Made by a program: the position numbers and the translations under genes
Notes under the pieces: generated by a model
Databases searched by the model: none
The model's input: the letters and a program-made list of their open reading frames with translations, nothing else
Told to the model about the DNA's origin: nothing
From: Petrolisthes cinctipes
Lineage: Eukaryota > Arthropoda > Malacostraca > Decapoda > Porcellanidae
Direction of reading: 5' to 3'
Length of the DNA stretch: 64,000 nucleotides
Assembly (NCBI GenBank): GCA_033782935.1
Contig: JAWQEG010000506.1
Coordinates: 2,646,001-2,710,000 of the forward strand
Shown here: piece after piece, positions 19,906 through 30,658 of the stretch
Layout: each line of letters opens with the position of its first letter
Numbering within the stretch: position 1 is the first letter of the stretch

Positions 19906-22364
19906 CGGTCACTTTTTCGCGGAACACGTCCTGGATAACATCAACGCTCCTCTCGACTTCGCTATGGTAATGTGTTGTCCGTGTTCCTGATAGTGTTTCC
20001 TTTGGTGCTGTGTCTAGTGGCTTGCCTGCTCTGCAGATGTGTGTGTGTGTGCGTCGGGGCTTCTTTTTGGGGCAGTTTTTTCTCTTTCCCCCTCGGGGCT
20101 GGGGTCTGTTTTCACTCATTCCCTGGGGGCTGATTCTTTGGGGTCCCTTCTTGGGGCTTTTTTCCCCTTCCTGCCTACTTTTTCCCCTTCGCTCTGCCAC
20201 TATTTCACTACTGTTGTGTGATTCGGGGCTGGTTAGCCTGGTTCGTGAGTGTTCTTCCCCACATGGGGCCCTTGCCTCCCCACGTGGTTCACCTCGTGGC
20301 GCCCCTGCTGGGCCCCCCCTTGTGCTTCTTCCCCGAGTGTTTCTAGTGTTTTTCAGGCGGCAAGGATTGTGCGTTGTCCTTGTCCCTTCCCCGACTGTGT
20401 ACGTTGGGGTTTTTTGATCCCCAGTGCTGTGTTTTTGCCTAGAGTTGCCCCTCAGGCTGACTGTGTCCCCCCTTCTGGGGCTTGGGGCCGGTTTCGGCCC
20501 GCGGGGTTTGGCCTGCGGGGTTTTTCCCCGGCTGTGTTTGTGGGGGTTTTGGGGTTTTCCCCGGGGTGCAGGGGGTTGGGCCCTCCCGCTACCCGAGTCT
20601 GTGTGTTTTCCATTGTTTGTTTTCACGTGCTGTGTTTTTTGCTGTGTACACGTGGATTCACGTGTTAACCTCAATTTTTTCTCCCGCAGTCTACTCGTGC
20701 TTTGTGTGCCTCTACAGGGTGTACCGTGAGGGTGTCCTCTGACGGGCACCTGCATTGTTCTCCCCATGCACCTTGCTTCACGCCCAAGGGCTACGACCCT
20801 TTAGCGTGTAGTGTGTGCCGCCCCTGGGCTGAGTTGTGTCGCGAGACGCCCGCTGCTGCTCACCCTAAGCTTCCTGCCCTTGCCTCCCTCCGCACCGCGT
20901 GGACGAGAGCTAGAAGAATGGCATACAAGCGAGACGGGTCCTCCTTGACTTGGGCGGACCCTGTTTTCGGGGCCGATCTGGGTCTTTCCAGATCCCGGTA
21001 CCCTTCAACGTGCCTCTCGGAATCTCAGGGGATCGAGCCTCTAGCACCCCGAGAGGCTACGTCGCCATCCCTAGACAGGTCTCCGACTCCTTTCCGGGGC
21101 TTTCCACCCCAGGAAGCGAGCGAGTCCGTTGCGCTGGTAACCCAACCTACCTCACCGGTACAAGGGCCCAGCAGGGAACCTGCCGCTTCGTCGCCCCCAA
21201 AAGCTGGTTCCTCGGGCCGCTCGCATGGGCACAAGCGGTCGGCTAAGAGGTCCCACCACGCCAAGAGGACCCGGACTCGCCGTCGCTCCCCTTCCTCTTC
21301 GTCTTCGTCTACCTCTACCTCTTCCTCCTCCTCCTCCTCCTCGTCCTCGTCGGAGAGCTCGCCCTCTCCCGTTCGCAAACCTTGCAATGGTAAGCGGGCG
21401 GGTGCGAGCCCTTCGACGCGGAAGATGGCGCGTGTCCTACGCACTCTTCTACCTGCTGTCCTTCCGGACTTAATCCTTCCCCCCGGGTCCTCCTCCCTAC
21501 CTTCGGTAGTGGCGGCGGTACCCGTTCCTGGACCCGCTCTCCCTCTTCCTCTCCCTGCTGCGTTGCCGGCCGGGGACTCGATTTGCCCCGGGGAGTTTGG
21601 AGGCGTTCTCATACCTCCACTCTCCCTGGACCCCGAGTCCCCGTCCGGTACCCTAGCGGAGGAGCTGGCTACCTCCTCTCCTCCTTCCCCTTCCCCTCCA
21701 TCTGGGGAGGACTGTTATCTTCCCTACTCTTGGGCCTTCCTCCCTCCTTCCTGGACTCATACTTCTGAGGAGGGCAGACTGGTTGCGTGGTCTCCTGACA
21801 CAAGTCAACCAGGGGTGTGGGTAAGAAGGGACGACGTTCTGGTGAAGTGGGGAGCGGATGCGTCGGGGGACTCTATCCCCTTCTACAAGGCCCGCCCAAT
21901 CTCCGCCCCTGTTCCCGCTTCGTCTAAGGTGTCCACGGCAGCTACCTTGGATGCGATGGGCTTCTTGGTGGAAAATAGTAACCTTAATCTATCCCAGGCC
22001 TGGAAGGTTGACCGCTCTTCGGAGAACACAGCAATCTTCCTGTCCTCGGATGCTTACTTTCCAGGGGATAAGGGCGACGGGGACCTGGACATTCCAGCCC
22101 TTCTCCTTAAGTCCCTGGACCACCAGAAGCCCTCCACTTCCAAGAAATCACCTCCTCCGTCCTTCCCTGTCATTCTCCCTCCTTCCCTTGCCCCTACGGG
22201 TTTGAGGGAGTGCCTGTGGAGGACGGGAAGCTGAGGCAGGCAGAGACAACCGCCCGGTTGGAGTTGTCCCACCTCATCTCCATCGGCGCGGCTATCTCCC
22301 TCCTACGGGACTGCCTCAAGAGCCTCACTTCCTCTTTCCACGAACTATCAGGCCTTGAACTCTC

Positions 22365-22483
22365 GTAAGTACCTTCTTCATATTGTGTTTATTCGTGATG
22401 GGTTTTGGGTACTCGGGGTCTTACATAACCTTCTCGGGGCTCTAACCTTGGGGTTCCTCGGGCTACCTGTTTCTCCCCTACAG
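22365..22483 (+). other. DIRS-B intron 1 (119 bp, GT-AG)
   Basis: Donor GTAAGTACC, acceptor CCCTACAG. Same codon position as DIRS-A intron 1. Confidence 0.82.
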
Positions 22484-22744
22484 CGACGCACTCATGTCCA
22501 AGACCACCGTGGCAGAGGGCGTCGGAGCCATGGCTACCCACCACCTGCGGGAGGCGGCGAGAACCTTCGCCGAGGCCAGACTGACGGCCCGCCAAGCGGC
22601 CGCCAAATCCGCTCCAGAGATGGCGCAGTGGGGCATGGTGCGAGCCTCTCCCCTATCCCCTGCGCTGTTCGACCAGGCAGCGACGGACTCAGTCTTCTCG
22701 TCCCTCCCGGCAGTCATCAACCTGCCAAAACCCTCTACCTCCAA

Positions 22745-22914
22745 GTAAGTTCCTTACTGTTTACTCTTTGGGGAAGACTGATTGTGCCGTTTGTGTTATT
22801 ATACGAGGGAGGCGAGACAGGCGGGAAGTTAGTCCCAACTTCCTCCCGCGCTCCCGTTTCCCCGGAATTCTCCAGGATTCTCGGTCACCCTCTAACCCTT
22901 CTTATTGTCCGTAG
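22745..22914 (+). other. DIRS-B intron 2 (170 bp, GT-AG)
   Basis: Donor GTAAGTTCC after CTACCTCCAA; acceptor TTGTCCGTAG. Longer than the 108 bp of DIRS-A, with unrelated middle sequence but identical exon boundaries. Confidence 0.82.
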
Positions 22915-23229
22915 GTCACATGCCTCACATCCAGCCAGACCGGCCTTCCAGCCTCACAGGCCATCCCAGCCTGCGAGACAGCCCAGGACGGCCTACCCCA
23001 CACCGCCGCAGCAACCCCCCAGGTTCCACCAGCGGGGCCAGCAGCCCTTTCGTGGGAGGAGCCTGGGCTCCAAGCCCTACTCCAAGCCTAAGCCCTCCTC
23101 CTCCCACCTCTCCCAGAAAGACCGCTCCACCTGAGGGCGCTTCCCGGGGGTGCCTCACGGGTTGGTCAGCTGCATGGCCCACCCACGGTTGGGCAGCATG
23201 GCCTGACATGGCCCTGGATTTCAGTCCCG

Positions 23230-23392
23230 GTGAGTAACTGTTCCTGTCATCCTCTCTGTTGTGAAATTTTTGACATATGACATAACCTCTCTCCACATAG
23301 GGTGTCCCGTTGCTTTCACACCTCCCCTGTCTCCTGGGTCCCTGTTGGGATTATCCTTGCACCCCACTGACACCTGTCACTTTCCGTTACAG
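23230..23392 (+). other. DIRS-B intron 3 (163 bp, GT-AG)
   Basis: Donor GTGAGTAACTG and acceptor TTTCCGTTACAG, as in DIRS-A. Inside, TTGACATATGACATAACCTC is also conserved between the copies. Confidence 0.78.
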
Positions 23393-25019
23393 CCGCTACG
23401 TCTCCCTCCTGCCTCCTCCAAGGTGTCACCTTCGGTCGTCCCTGATGTGAGAGAAATGCGGGAAAAGGGGGTAGTGGAACGGGCGACAGGGAGGGTCTTT
23501 TTGTCTCGCTTATTCACGGTTCCCAAAAAGGACCCGGGAAAAACGAGACTGGTGATGGACCTGAGCAAGCTAAACAAGTTCTTGAAGCCCCTACTATTCA
23601 AGATGGTTTCGGTTGCTCAGGTCCGCACAGTTCTCCAGAAGGGGGACTGGTTAGCGTCCCTGGACCTCCAGGACGCGTACTGGCACGTCCCGATCCACCC
23701 CCACTTTCGCCGATTTCTGGCATTCCAGGTGGGAACCGAGACGTTTCAGTTTACCAGGCTCCCTTTCGGTCTCTCGCTTGCTCCTCGGGTCTTCACCTAG
23801 CTCATGAGGGTGGTGGCATCCTGCCTGGCGGAGGCGGGTGTCCCCACCCTCATGTACTTAGATGATTGGTTGCTACATGCCCCCTCCAGGGAGCAGGTAG
23901 CAAACAACGTCAGGATAGCAAGGGGGATGCTAGAGGAAATGGGGTTCTTGCTCAACGTCCCCAAGTCCTCTCTCACCCCTACGCGCAGGCTATCGTGGCT
24001 GGGAATAGAGTGGGACTCAGTTTCGGTCACCCTCTCGCTCGCTCCGGACAACGCACGCCGGACCCTCCGTCATGTCCGCCAAGCTTACTTTTCCCGTACT
24101 TTCTCTCGCCGCCAGTGGGAATCATTGCTCGGGTCGCTGAACTTCGCGTCCCCCGCAATGCCCCTGGGACGACTGAAGCACAGGAGGCTCACGCGGGAGG
24201 TAAACCTCCACCCGTCTCCCGCACACAGGGACCTTCCCAGGCACTACACCGTTTCCTTCGCCCCTGGTTACGTCCCGGTGCCCTGCGTCAGCGCGTTCCC
24301 TGGGTTCTCCCTCCCCCAGGGATCAGTGGCGACAGACGCATCGGACGTACGCTGGGGGTACCAATCTTGCCTGGGACATCAACTGTGCAGGGGATGGAAG
24401 GAAGAGGAGAGGCTACTACACATCAACGCTCGAGAGTTGATGGTAGCAAGGGAGTGGCTCAACAGACACCCCCAGTTCTCCAGGATAGGCGTCCGCTTTG
24501 ACATGGACAATGTAGCGGCCTTGCAGTGCCTGCAGAGACAGGGCACTTCACGGTCGGAGGTTCTCCTGTCCCTGTCAGAACAGATTTTCTCGGTAGCGGC
24601 CAAGAGAGCCATTCACCTCTCGGCCCGCTACGTGCCAGGGCGGGAAAACGATTGGGCGGATGCAATATCCAGGTTCAGGGGGACGTCAGTCGAGTGGCAA
24701 CTGCGACCCCCTGTGTTCGCGTCACTCTGCCTTCGCTACGGGACAACGTATGTTGGACCTGTTCGCCTCCCCAACCACGGCCCAACTCAGGCTGCGTTCC
24801 TTCAGAGGGAGGGTACTCCTCATAGCCCCCCTCTGGCCAGCGCAGCCGTGGTTCGGAGAACTGTCCCAGTGGTGCCCTCATCCTCTTCAGTTGGGATCGG
24901 CATGCCTCTCCAGCACTCTGTCCGCACCACTCCAAGCGTCACTAAAACTACACGCTTGGAGTTTCTACGTGGAGTCCTCAGCAAACGCTTCACTCAGGAA
25001 ACAGTGGGCAAGATGCTGA
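23393..25019 (+). pseudogene. DIRS-B RT / RNase H ORF with stop and deletions
   Basis: RT: KTRLVMDLSKLNKF, WLASLDLQDAYWHVPIHP, LPFGLSLAPRVFT, then TAG at 23798-23800 (Lys codon in DIRS-A), then TLMYLDDWLLHAP. RNase H: VATDASDVRWGYQ, HINARELMVAREW, DMDNVAALQCLQ, YVPGRENDWADAISR. Near 24230 a short deletion shifts the frame and is compensated by about 24320. Near 24760-24790 a deletion of roughly 150 bp removes most of the methylase-like stretch. The original frame then resumes and ends at TGA 25017-25019, overlapping the recombinase ATG. Confidence 0.88.
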
Positions 25020-26065
25020 GGGCTCATCGCCAGTCCTCGGTGTGGCAGTACGAATCATGCTGGAAGAGATTCCAGGACCTCTTGCGTCGACACCAATCCA
25101 TGGTTATCTCGGAGGACACGGTCCTGGAATTCCTCACTTGGCTCGCCGACTCCACCAACAGGGCCCCGGCGACGGTGCTTTCACATCACGCAGCCCTGTC
25201 TGATCCCCTCCTCCTTGGTTTCAATATTAGGGTTCCCAAGAGGCCTCTCTCTCCTGAGGATGGGGATTTGGGCGGGGACAGCACCTCACCGGGCCCAGAC
25301 TCCTCCCTGGTCCCTTCACCGCGTCCTCACCTACCTGACCTTCGAGGGGGTTCCTCTGGAAGTGTGCCACCTCCTCCAGAAGTCTCTCTTCCTGCTCGCC
25401 TTAGCTACAGGGTACAGGGCCTCCCAACTGGCAGCCCTTACCCGTCATCCAGCCTTCTCCTCTGTAAGTCCTAATCATGCTTCTTTGACTGTCTCCCCCT
25501 CTCCCACTTTCTTAGTTAAGAACGAGCAGTACCCTCCTTCCTGAGGGATGGAAGTTTCCACCCACTCTATCCAGTCCACGCCTTTACAGCCTACGTGGAG
25601 GCTACGAGGGAGGCTTCACCGGACCACCTCTTCTACAACTCCAGGTCTGGTAAGCCTCTCTTCCCCAGGTCCATCGCTCGCCTTCTCTGCCGAGTGATCG
25701 AGAACGGGGATCCCGGACACGCTCCCAAGGCACACAGCGTTCGGGGCATGGCCGCCTCCCTCGCCTTTCTCAGGACTCACTCGGTGGAGCGGGAACGGGA
25801 TCTGGGGGGCTGGACATCCACCTCCTCCTTCAGGATGAGGTATCTGTTCCACTCTCTCTCCCCCACCCCCTGTGTGGCGATGGGGGCTCCGCCCATCTTA
25901 TCACAGGGTCCCCGTGGGAGACATAAAAGGGGGAGGGGGCGCACGAAGGGAAAAGGTCGGGTGACTTCACTCCCGTCACCAATTCATCCCATACATCATC
26001 TCCATTTTGTACAGTCTCACACTCATCCCCATGTCATTCATGTTGTACATATGGTGCTGGCTTAA
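25013..26065 (+). pseudogene. DIRS-B tyrosine recombinase, frameshifted
   Basis: Starts at ATG 25013 (ATGCTGA overlap). The N-terminal region QYESCWKRFQDLLRRH is intact, but the frame shifts near 25245 into LLRMGIWAGTAP. After VKNEQ a deletion near 25528 removes about 12 codons present in DIRS-A and shifts the frame again. Catalytic parts ALATGYRASQLAALTR, HSVRGMAAS and GGWTSTSSFRMRYLF are present but lie in different frames. Confidence 0.87.
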
Positions 26066-26530
26066 TAAAATACATTGTTATGGATTTTTTGAGTATTTAT
26101 CTTCCGAAGCATATATGATAATTAATACTATGATGGGTGACTTGATATAATAAACACATGGTTTTAACATCTTGGTGTTTCTTTCATCCTCTCGGGATAT
26201 TATTACCCGAACTTGGGCCATAGCCTAGGTTCGGAGGACTTTAACAATAAAGGGGGGGGGGTCCTTGAATCCCCCTGCCTAACCCCTCGAGTCTGACTAT
26301 AAAGACCTTCTACTGGTAACACTTCCTGGGTTATAACAGAGAGTTGACTGTATATAATGATAATAAATTATATATAAGTAAAAACACTTCCAAAACAGCT
26401 AACACTCTAGCTCTGGGAAGCCGTTTTTACTATGGTTTCACCTCTAGTATGCTTTATACGAGTCCCCGCTCCTTACCGCTCTTCATAGGGGCCGTGAATG
26501 CCTCCTCCTCACCTCCCACCTACCGCATCG
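26066..26530 (+). other. DIRS-B 3' non-coding region
   Basis: No gene. Possible AATAAA at 26064, a G run near 26250 and AT-rich DNA. It corresponds position by position to 13806-14290 of DIRS-A. Confidence 0.5.
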
Positions 26531-26640
26531 CATGCATAGCAATCCAGCTGTGCTGGTTCCACTTTACCAATAATAGTGCATTTGTCGCGGCTATTGTATT
26601 TATTGGTTGTGGAACCAGCACAGCTTTTACTGTCCCACCC
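26531..26640 (+). repeat. DIRS-B internal complementary region
   Basis: Contains the complement of the left end (CAGCTGTGCTGGTTCCACTT) fused to that of the right end (ATAGTGCATTTGTCGCGGCT). It differs from DIRS-A exactly where the DIRS-B termini differ (CTTTACC for CTATACC), so it has tracked its own ends. Confidence 0.8.
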
Positions 26641-27548
26641 GCCTCCCGATGCGGCAGGCATTCTCTTTCTTCTCATTTGAGTGGACGAGCGGCCGCTGCT
26701 CCAGAGCGGGGTCAGTACCTCTACAGGCCACCACCAGGTGGCTCCCATATCAGTACAGCGCCAGATTTGAATTTATATTTACTTCTGATGATCTTCACGG
26801 AATAGACCCTTCTAGCCCAGATTATGCCTATACGGGGCCTGGGCTGGAGAAGGGGAGTATTCTATAGCAATCTAGCTGTGCTGGTTCCACAACCAATAAA
26901 TACAATTTAACCCCTTAGGACCGATTGACCGACATGTCGGTGATAAAAAAATTAATCGTTCCCTCCGAATAACCGACATGTCGACGTACCTACAAAAAAC
27001 TGTAGCGAGTAGCTAGCGAGCTGGCGTTGGTAACGATGGAAAGCTAACGTCCTTGAGAAAAGGTTTGACTGTGGTAGTGGTGTCTGGCAGCTGCGTATGC
27101 TAACAAGGAAATATCTCACCACTACATGGTGTTTTCTTATGTTTCTCGTATCTCTCTGCTGTCTACTATACTCCGGGAGAGTCTAGACAGACAAAATTAC
27201 ACTGAAATACGTTTATCATCATTGAAAACCACTTAGACGCATTATTTAGGTGTTTATATACATGTTTACAGCGTACGCAGAGCGTATGAGGTTTTCTTTC
27301 ATGCGTTTCAGGGGATACTATTTATTTATTTTCGGACTTTGACGCTCTGTCATACGCAAACGCATACACCTAGGAGGCTCCCGTTTTCAGTTCCTGGTGT
27401 GTAAATTCAAGCTCTTTCATTCTGTAAGAACAAAATTTGCCTACATGAAAGTTGAAAATTGGCCCCCAGAAGTCGAATGGGGATGAAAAAAAAAAAAAGA
27501 AGTCGGTCCTAAGGGGTTAAGCGGCTGAAAGCCGCGACATATGCACTA
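26641..27548 (+). repeat. DIRS-B right inverted terminal repeat plus extension (interrupted)
   Basis: Complement of 19688-19905 up to about 26900. The extension then continues after the MITE as GCGGCTGAAAGCCGCGACAT, ending in GCACTA at about 27548. Confidence 0.82.
26911..27516. mobile_element. 606-bp TTAA-flanked MITE inside DIRS-B
   Basis: A perfect 14-bp terminal inverted repeat CCCCTTAGGACCGA lies at both ends, with TTAA at 26907-26910 and 27517-27520. Removing it restores the right end of DIRS-B as in DIRS-A. The subterminal region holds the 12-bp palindrome CCGACATGTCGG near 26929, and ACCGACATGTCG again near 26970. No transposase. A piggyBac-superfamily non-autonomous element is inferred from the TTAA duplication and CCC start. 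Confidence 0.88.
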
Positions 27549-27554
27549 ATAGTG

Positions 27555-28530
27555 TTGTGTCATAGGTGATGGAGGGTATGATAAGGCTGGATATAATGCT
27601 ACACTTGACGACAAATGAACTAATCAGGGATGTTCAACATGGATTTAGGGCCAAGCGTAGCTGTGTGACTAACCTCCTCACATACCTGGATGATATTGTG
27701 AATGCCACTGACAAAAGAGAAAACGTGGACACAAACTACCTTGACTGTGAGAAAGCTTTTGACAGGGTGCCACACCAGAGGCTAATAACTTTTAACTTTC
27801 AACATGGAGAAATGCAAAACAATGCATTTTGGAAGGCAGAACCTTGGGACCAACTGCCAGCTTCACGACACTGTCCTGGCAAAATCAACTGTGGAAAAAG
27901 ACCTCGGAGTCTACATATCAGTGGACCTCAAGCCTTCCACACAGGCTTCCAAGGTAGCAGCCAAGGCAAACAGCAGACTTGGGATAATAAAACGCAGCTG
28001 CACCTTCCTCAACAAAGAAATTCTTCGCTCTCTCTATGTGGCACTTGTCAGACCAGTCCTTGATTATGGTGCCCAATGCTGGTCTCCTTACCTCACCAGG
28101 GACATAAAGCTACTGGAACACGTACAGCACAGGGCAACTAGGCTGGTGCCAGAGTTGAGAAATCTTCCATACGAAGAAAGATGTGCTGCATTAGACCTAT
28201 CTACCTTGGAACAAAGACATGTGAGAGGGGACATGATAGAGGTTTATTAGATAATTCATGGCCATGACGATGTCCCCTTCTCAAGGTTCTTCAGCTTTAG
28301 CCACAACAACAACCTCAGGGGACATAGCTTGAAGCTAGCAAGACCAAACCACTGGAGGACTTGCATCAAGGGCAACTGGTTCTCCATAAGATGCATTGAA
28401 CCATGGAATAAACTTCCAGAAACCGTAGTTGAATGGCGGCAGCCAGAGCGGACAGACATATTTGATACGCGCTCCGTGTACATTCTCATCAACGGGCAGT
28501 ATATTATTTCGTACTTGATAATTAAATAGA
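27555..28530 (+). pseudogene. CR1/jockey-type LINE reverse transcriptase remnant
   Basis: The first part reads QHGFRAKRSCVTNLLTYLDD and YLDCEKAFDRVPHQRL (box A). The frame then shifts, and an internal deletion removes the catalytic Y-x-D-D block. The second part (27804-28250) has EKDLGVYISVDLKPSTQAS, VRPVLDYGAQCWSPY and LEHVQHRATRLVPELRNL, typical of the thumb and C-terminal region. A TAG at 28248-28250 replaces a Lys codon, and the frame continues to TAG at 28528-28530 with FSFSHNNNLRGHSLKL and PWNKLPETVVEW. It cannot be active. Confidence 0.85.
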
Positions 28531-28555
28531 GAGTTGTTGAATATCCTGGCCAATC

Positions 28556-29669
28556 ATGGCCAGGTGTTATTCTTGTGGGGATATAACTCGTGGGGTGGAT
28601 AAATGGATTGGTTGTGAAACTTGTACTCGTTGGGCACATTTGAAATGCGTTCACCTCAATGGTGTGAAGGCTGATAATATCAAGTTGATTAACTGGTCAT
28701 GTGATATGTGCTATAATGGTCTGAAAAGAGTTGAAAAGGATATTAGTGAATTGAAGAAAGTGATGAAGAATATGCAAGATTAAGTGAAGAAACTAGTGGA
28801 TGGGAAGATGGAAGATGATGTGACTGAGTTGGGTCGAGTTGGTGATGTGATCAGCGCTGACTCAGACCTGGGCCACTGTAGTGAAGAAAAAGAAGAAAAG
28901 TGAGAAGAAAAATCTACTGGTTGTAAAGTCAACGAATGATAAAATGAAGGTTGTAGACCAAAAGAAAGAAGTTGCTCAGGCTCTGGATGGTACACAAATA
29001 GTTAAAACAAGGTTCACTCAGAAGGGAGACATCGTGATGAATTTTGAGGATGAAAATAAGAGAGATGAAACAGCACAAAAACTTGTGGCTGCCCTTTATG
29101 TGATGACAAAAAATGCAAGGAAGTTAAAGCCCAAAATAATTATTTGTAATGTTAACAAAGAGGAAGAATCCGGAGACCAGCAGATTATTGAGAATCTGGT
29201 TGATCGGAACGAATATTTACAGGGAGTCACAGACGTAAAGTCTAAAATGGAGCTATTTTTTGACAAGCCTGCTACAGGTGGTACCAAGCATTATATTATT
29301 AGGTGTGATCCAGAGATAAGGGAGCTGATTCATGAGAATCATGATCAAGTCAAATTGGAATGGGGTGTTTATTCTGTGGAGGATAGATATATGGCGATGA
29401 TCGGCTATCATTGTTAATGGTTTGGTCATATTGCACTTAAATGTTCAGCCAAAGCAAAGGGAGAAGATCCAATCTGTACTAAGTGTGCTGGTAACCATAA
29501 CATGAGGGATTGTACGTCTACTGAGAGGAAGTGCATAAGCTGTATGAGGTTTAAGAAAACTGATTTTGAGCATGCGGCAAATGACGTGAAGTATTGTTCA
29601 GTTATACAAGAGGAACTTCAGAAAATCAAAAGTAGCACAGAAAACGGTGGCGGCAGGTTCGAAAACTGA
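28556..29669 (+). pseudogene. LINE ORF1-like protein: PHD finger plus CCHC knuckles
   Basis: Starts ATG 28556 with a PHD-type pattern (CYSCGD, GCETCTRWAHLKCV, WSCDMC) and a coiled coil rich in Lys/Glu. It breaks at 28781-28783, resumes in another frame (28881-29417) with an RRM-like region, and has TAA inside the first zinc knuckle (GYHC, stop, WFGHIALKC). Two further Cys/His clusters follow (ICTKCAGNHNMRDC, KCISCMRFKKTDFEH), ending near 29669. Such ORF1 proteins bind element RNA. No RT belonging to it follows directly; a different ORF1 begins at 29741. Confidence 0.7.
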
Positions 29670-29740
29670 GAGCTGAGTTTCCCAAATAATGTAAACTTTA
29701 TAAAAGTTACCACATAAACTAAAGTGAAAAATAAGAGAAG

Positions 29741-30658
29741 ATGGCTAGTCGAAGTGCAAGAAGTGGAGCAGGAAGAGAAGACAGCTGTGGAAGATGTGAA
29801 AACAGAGTAAAACAACAGGAGAGAGGAATACAATGTGATATGTGTAGTGTCTGGTTCCACATCGGATGTGAGCAGGTCAGTCCTACCCTATATAGAGAGT
29901 TGAAAGATTCTGAATCAGTATGGATATGTTCTGGATGTATACCAGTAGCAAAGAAGAGACTGTTAACACCAGAGGGGGAATTAGGAAAAAAGATTGATGA
30001 GATGAAAAAGGAGTTGAGATCTTTCTTTGAGGAAAAAATGATGCAGTGGGAGGAGAGTTTAGATAAGTTAAAGAAAGATATGTTAGAGGAAATGAAGAAT
30101 GAAATGGAGTTAGAACTGAAGAAGAGAGATAAGAAAATAGAGATAATGAAAGTAGAACTAAAAAGTGAAATGGTTGAAGATATGAAAGAGAGAGAGGAAA
30201 AAGAGAGAAAGAGGAATAATATTATCATTTATAATTTAGAAGAACCCGAGGAATCGGAACCAAAGGAAAAGATACAGAAAGACATAGAAAATTCTCTGGA
30301 TATAATACAAAGGGAAGTAAAAGTAGAGGATGTAGAAATTTTGGATGCAGCAAGATTAGGATTAATAAATGAACCAGGAAAGAAGAGACCACTCCTGTTA
30401 AAATTAAAAGAAACATGGATGAAATGGCAGATTCTGAAAAATGCAAAGAACCTTAAGAATACAAACCATAGGCTAGCAAAAAAAATATCTATCACCTTGG
30501 ATATGACTAAGAAAGAGAGACAACAAAATAAGGAGCTCTGGGAGGAATTAAAAAGAAAACGAGAACTGGGAGAAAAGGGATGGTATATAAAGGATGCAAA
30601 GTTAATGAGAAATAATTTTCAAGGAGAAAGAGGACAAATATATGGAGAGCATATGTAA
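29741..30658 (+). CDS. LINE ORF1: PHD finger, coiled coil, RNA-binding domain (intact)
   Basis: An uninterrupted frame of 305 residues. Residues about 14-70 form a PHD-type zinc finger (CGRCENRV, IQCDMCSVWFHIGCEQV, VWICSGC). Residues about 80-165 are a Lys/Glu-rich heptad region likely to form a coiled coil. Residues about 165-260 resemble the RRM-like part of LINE ORF1 proteins (NNIIIYNLEEPEESEPKEK, LLLKLKETWMKWQILKNAK). The expected role is binding element RNA and assembling the particle. The stop at 30656-30658 lies 14 bases after the ORF2 ATG, so the two frames overlap by 17 nt. Confidence 0.85.
   Translation: MASRSARSGAGREDSCGRCENRVKQQERGIQCDMCSVWFHIGCEQVSPTLYRELKDSESVWICSGCIPVAKKRLLTPEGELGKKIDEMKKELRSFFEEKMMQWEESLDKLKKDMLEEMKNEMELELKKRDKKIEIMKVELKSEMVEDMKEREEKERKRNNIIIYNLEEPEESEPKEKIQKDIENSLDIIQREVKVEDVEILDAARLGLINEPGKKRPLLLKLKETWMKWQILKNAKNLKNTNHRLAKKISITLDMTKKERQQNKELWEELKRKRELGEKGWYIKDAKLMRNNFQGERGQIYGEHM

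Larger units (their letters stand above)
20690..23140 (+). pseudogene. DIRS-B gag-like gene, near-intact first exon
   Basis: The first exon follows an acceptor ending at 20689 (CTCCCGCAG) and is open for about 510 codons. It has a Cys/His cluster at the start (C-x4-C, then GHLHCSPHAPC and DPLACSVCRPWAELC), an Arg/Ser-rich central block with a long Ser run (about residues 190-225), LPYSWAFLPPSWTH, and the conserved TLDAMGFLVENSN and SSDAYFPGDKGDGD. A deletion after GLRECLWRT causes a stop at about 22232-22234. The spliced continuation reads LELS-DALMSKTTVAEGVG, then PAVINLPKPSTSK, then a Pro/Gln/Arg-rich tail ending near 23134. Gag-like role inferred from position and composition. The Ser/Arg block is not evidence of a host splicing factor. 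Confidence 0.78.
19688..27548 (+). mobile_element. DIRS-B: DIRS1-type retrotransposon with a TTAA MITE in its right end
   Basis: Same architecture as DIRS-A: left repeat starting TTATTGGTAAAGTGGAACCA, gag-like gene, three introns, RT/RNase H, recombinase, internal complementary region (about 26535-26635), and right repeat with the GCGGCTGAAAGCCGC extension. A 606-bp MITE (26911-27516) splits the right extension. Without it the element is about 7.25 kb. Several deletions and stops make it inactive. Nucleotide divergence from DIRS-A is clear throughout, so the two are separate insertions, not a segmental duplication. Confidence 0.92.

Noticed and set aside
21280..21360. Ser/Arg-rich protein stretch suggestive of a host splicing factor
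   Set aside because: It is within the DIRS-B gag-like exon, and DIRS-A has the same region in decayed form.
7395..27548. Integrated virus or LTR retrotransposon
   Set aside because: No LTRs, protease, integrase or envelope. Inverted termini and a tyrosine recombinase define DIRS.
29741..30658. PHD-finger protein as a host chromatin gene
   Set aside because: It overlaps the endonuclease-RT ORF directly downstream and has the coiled-coil plus RRM layout of LINE ORF1.
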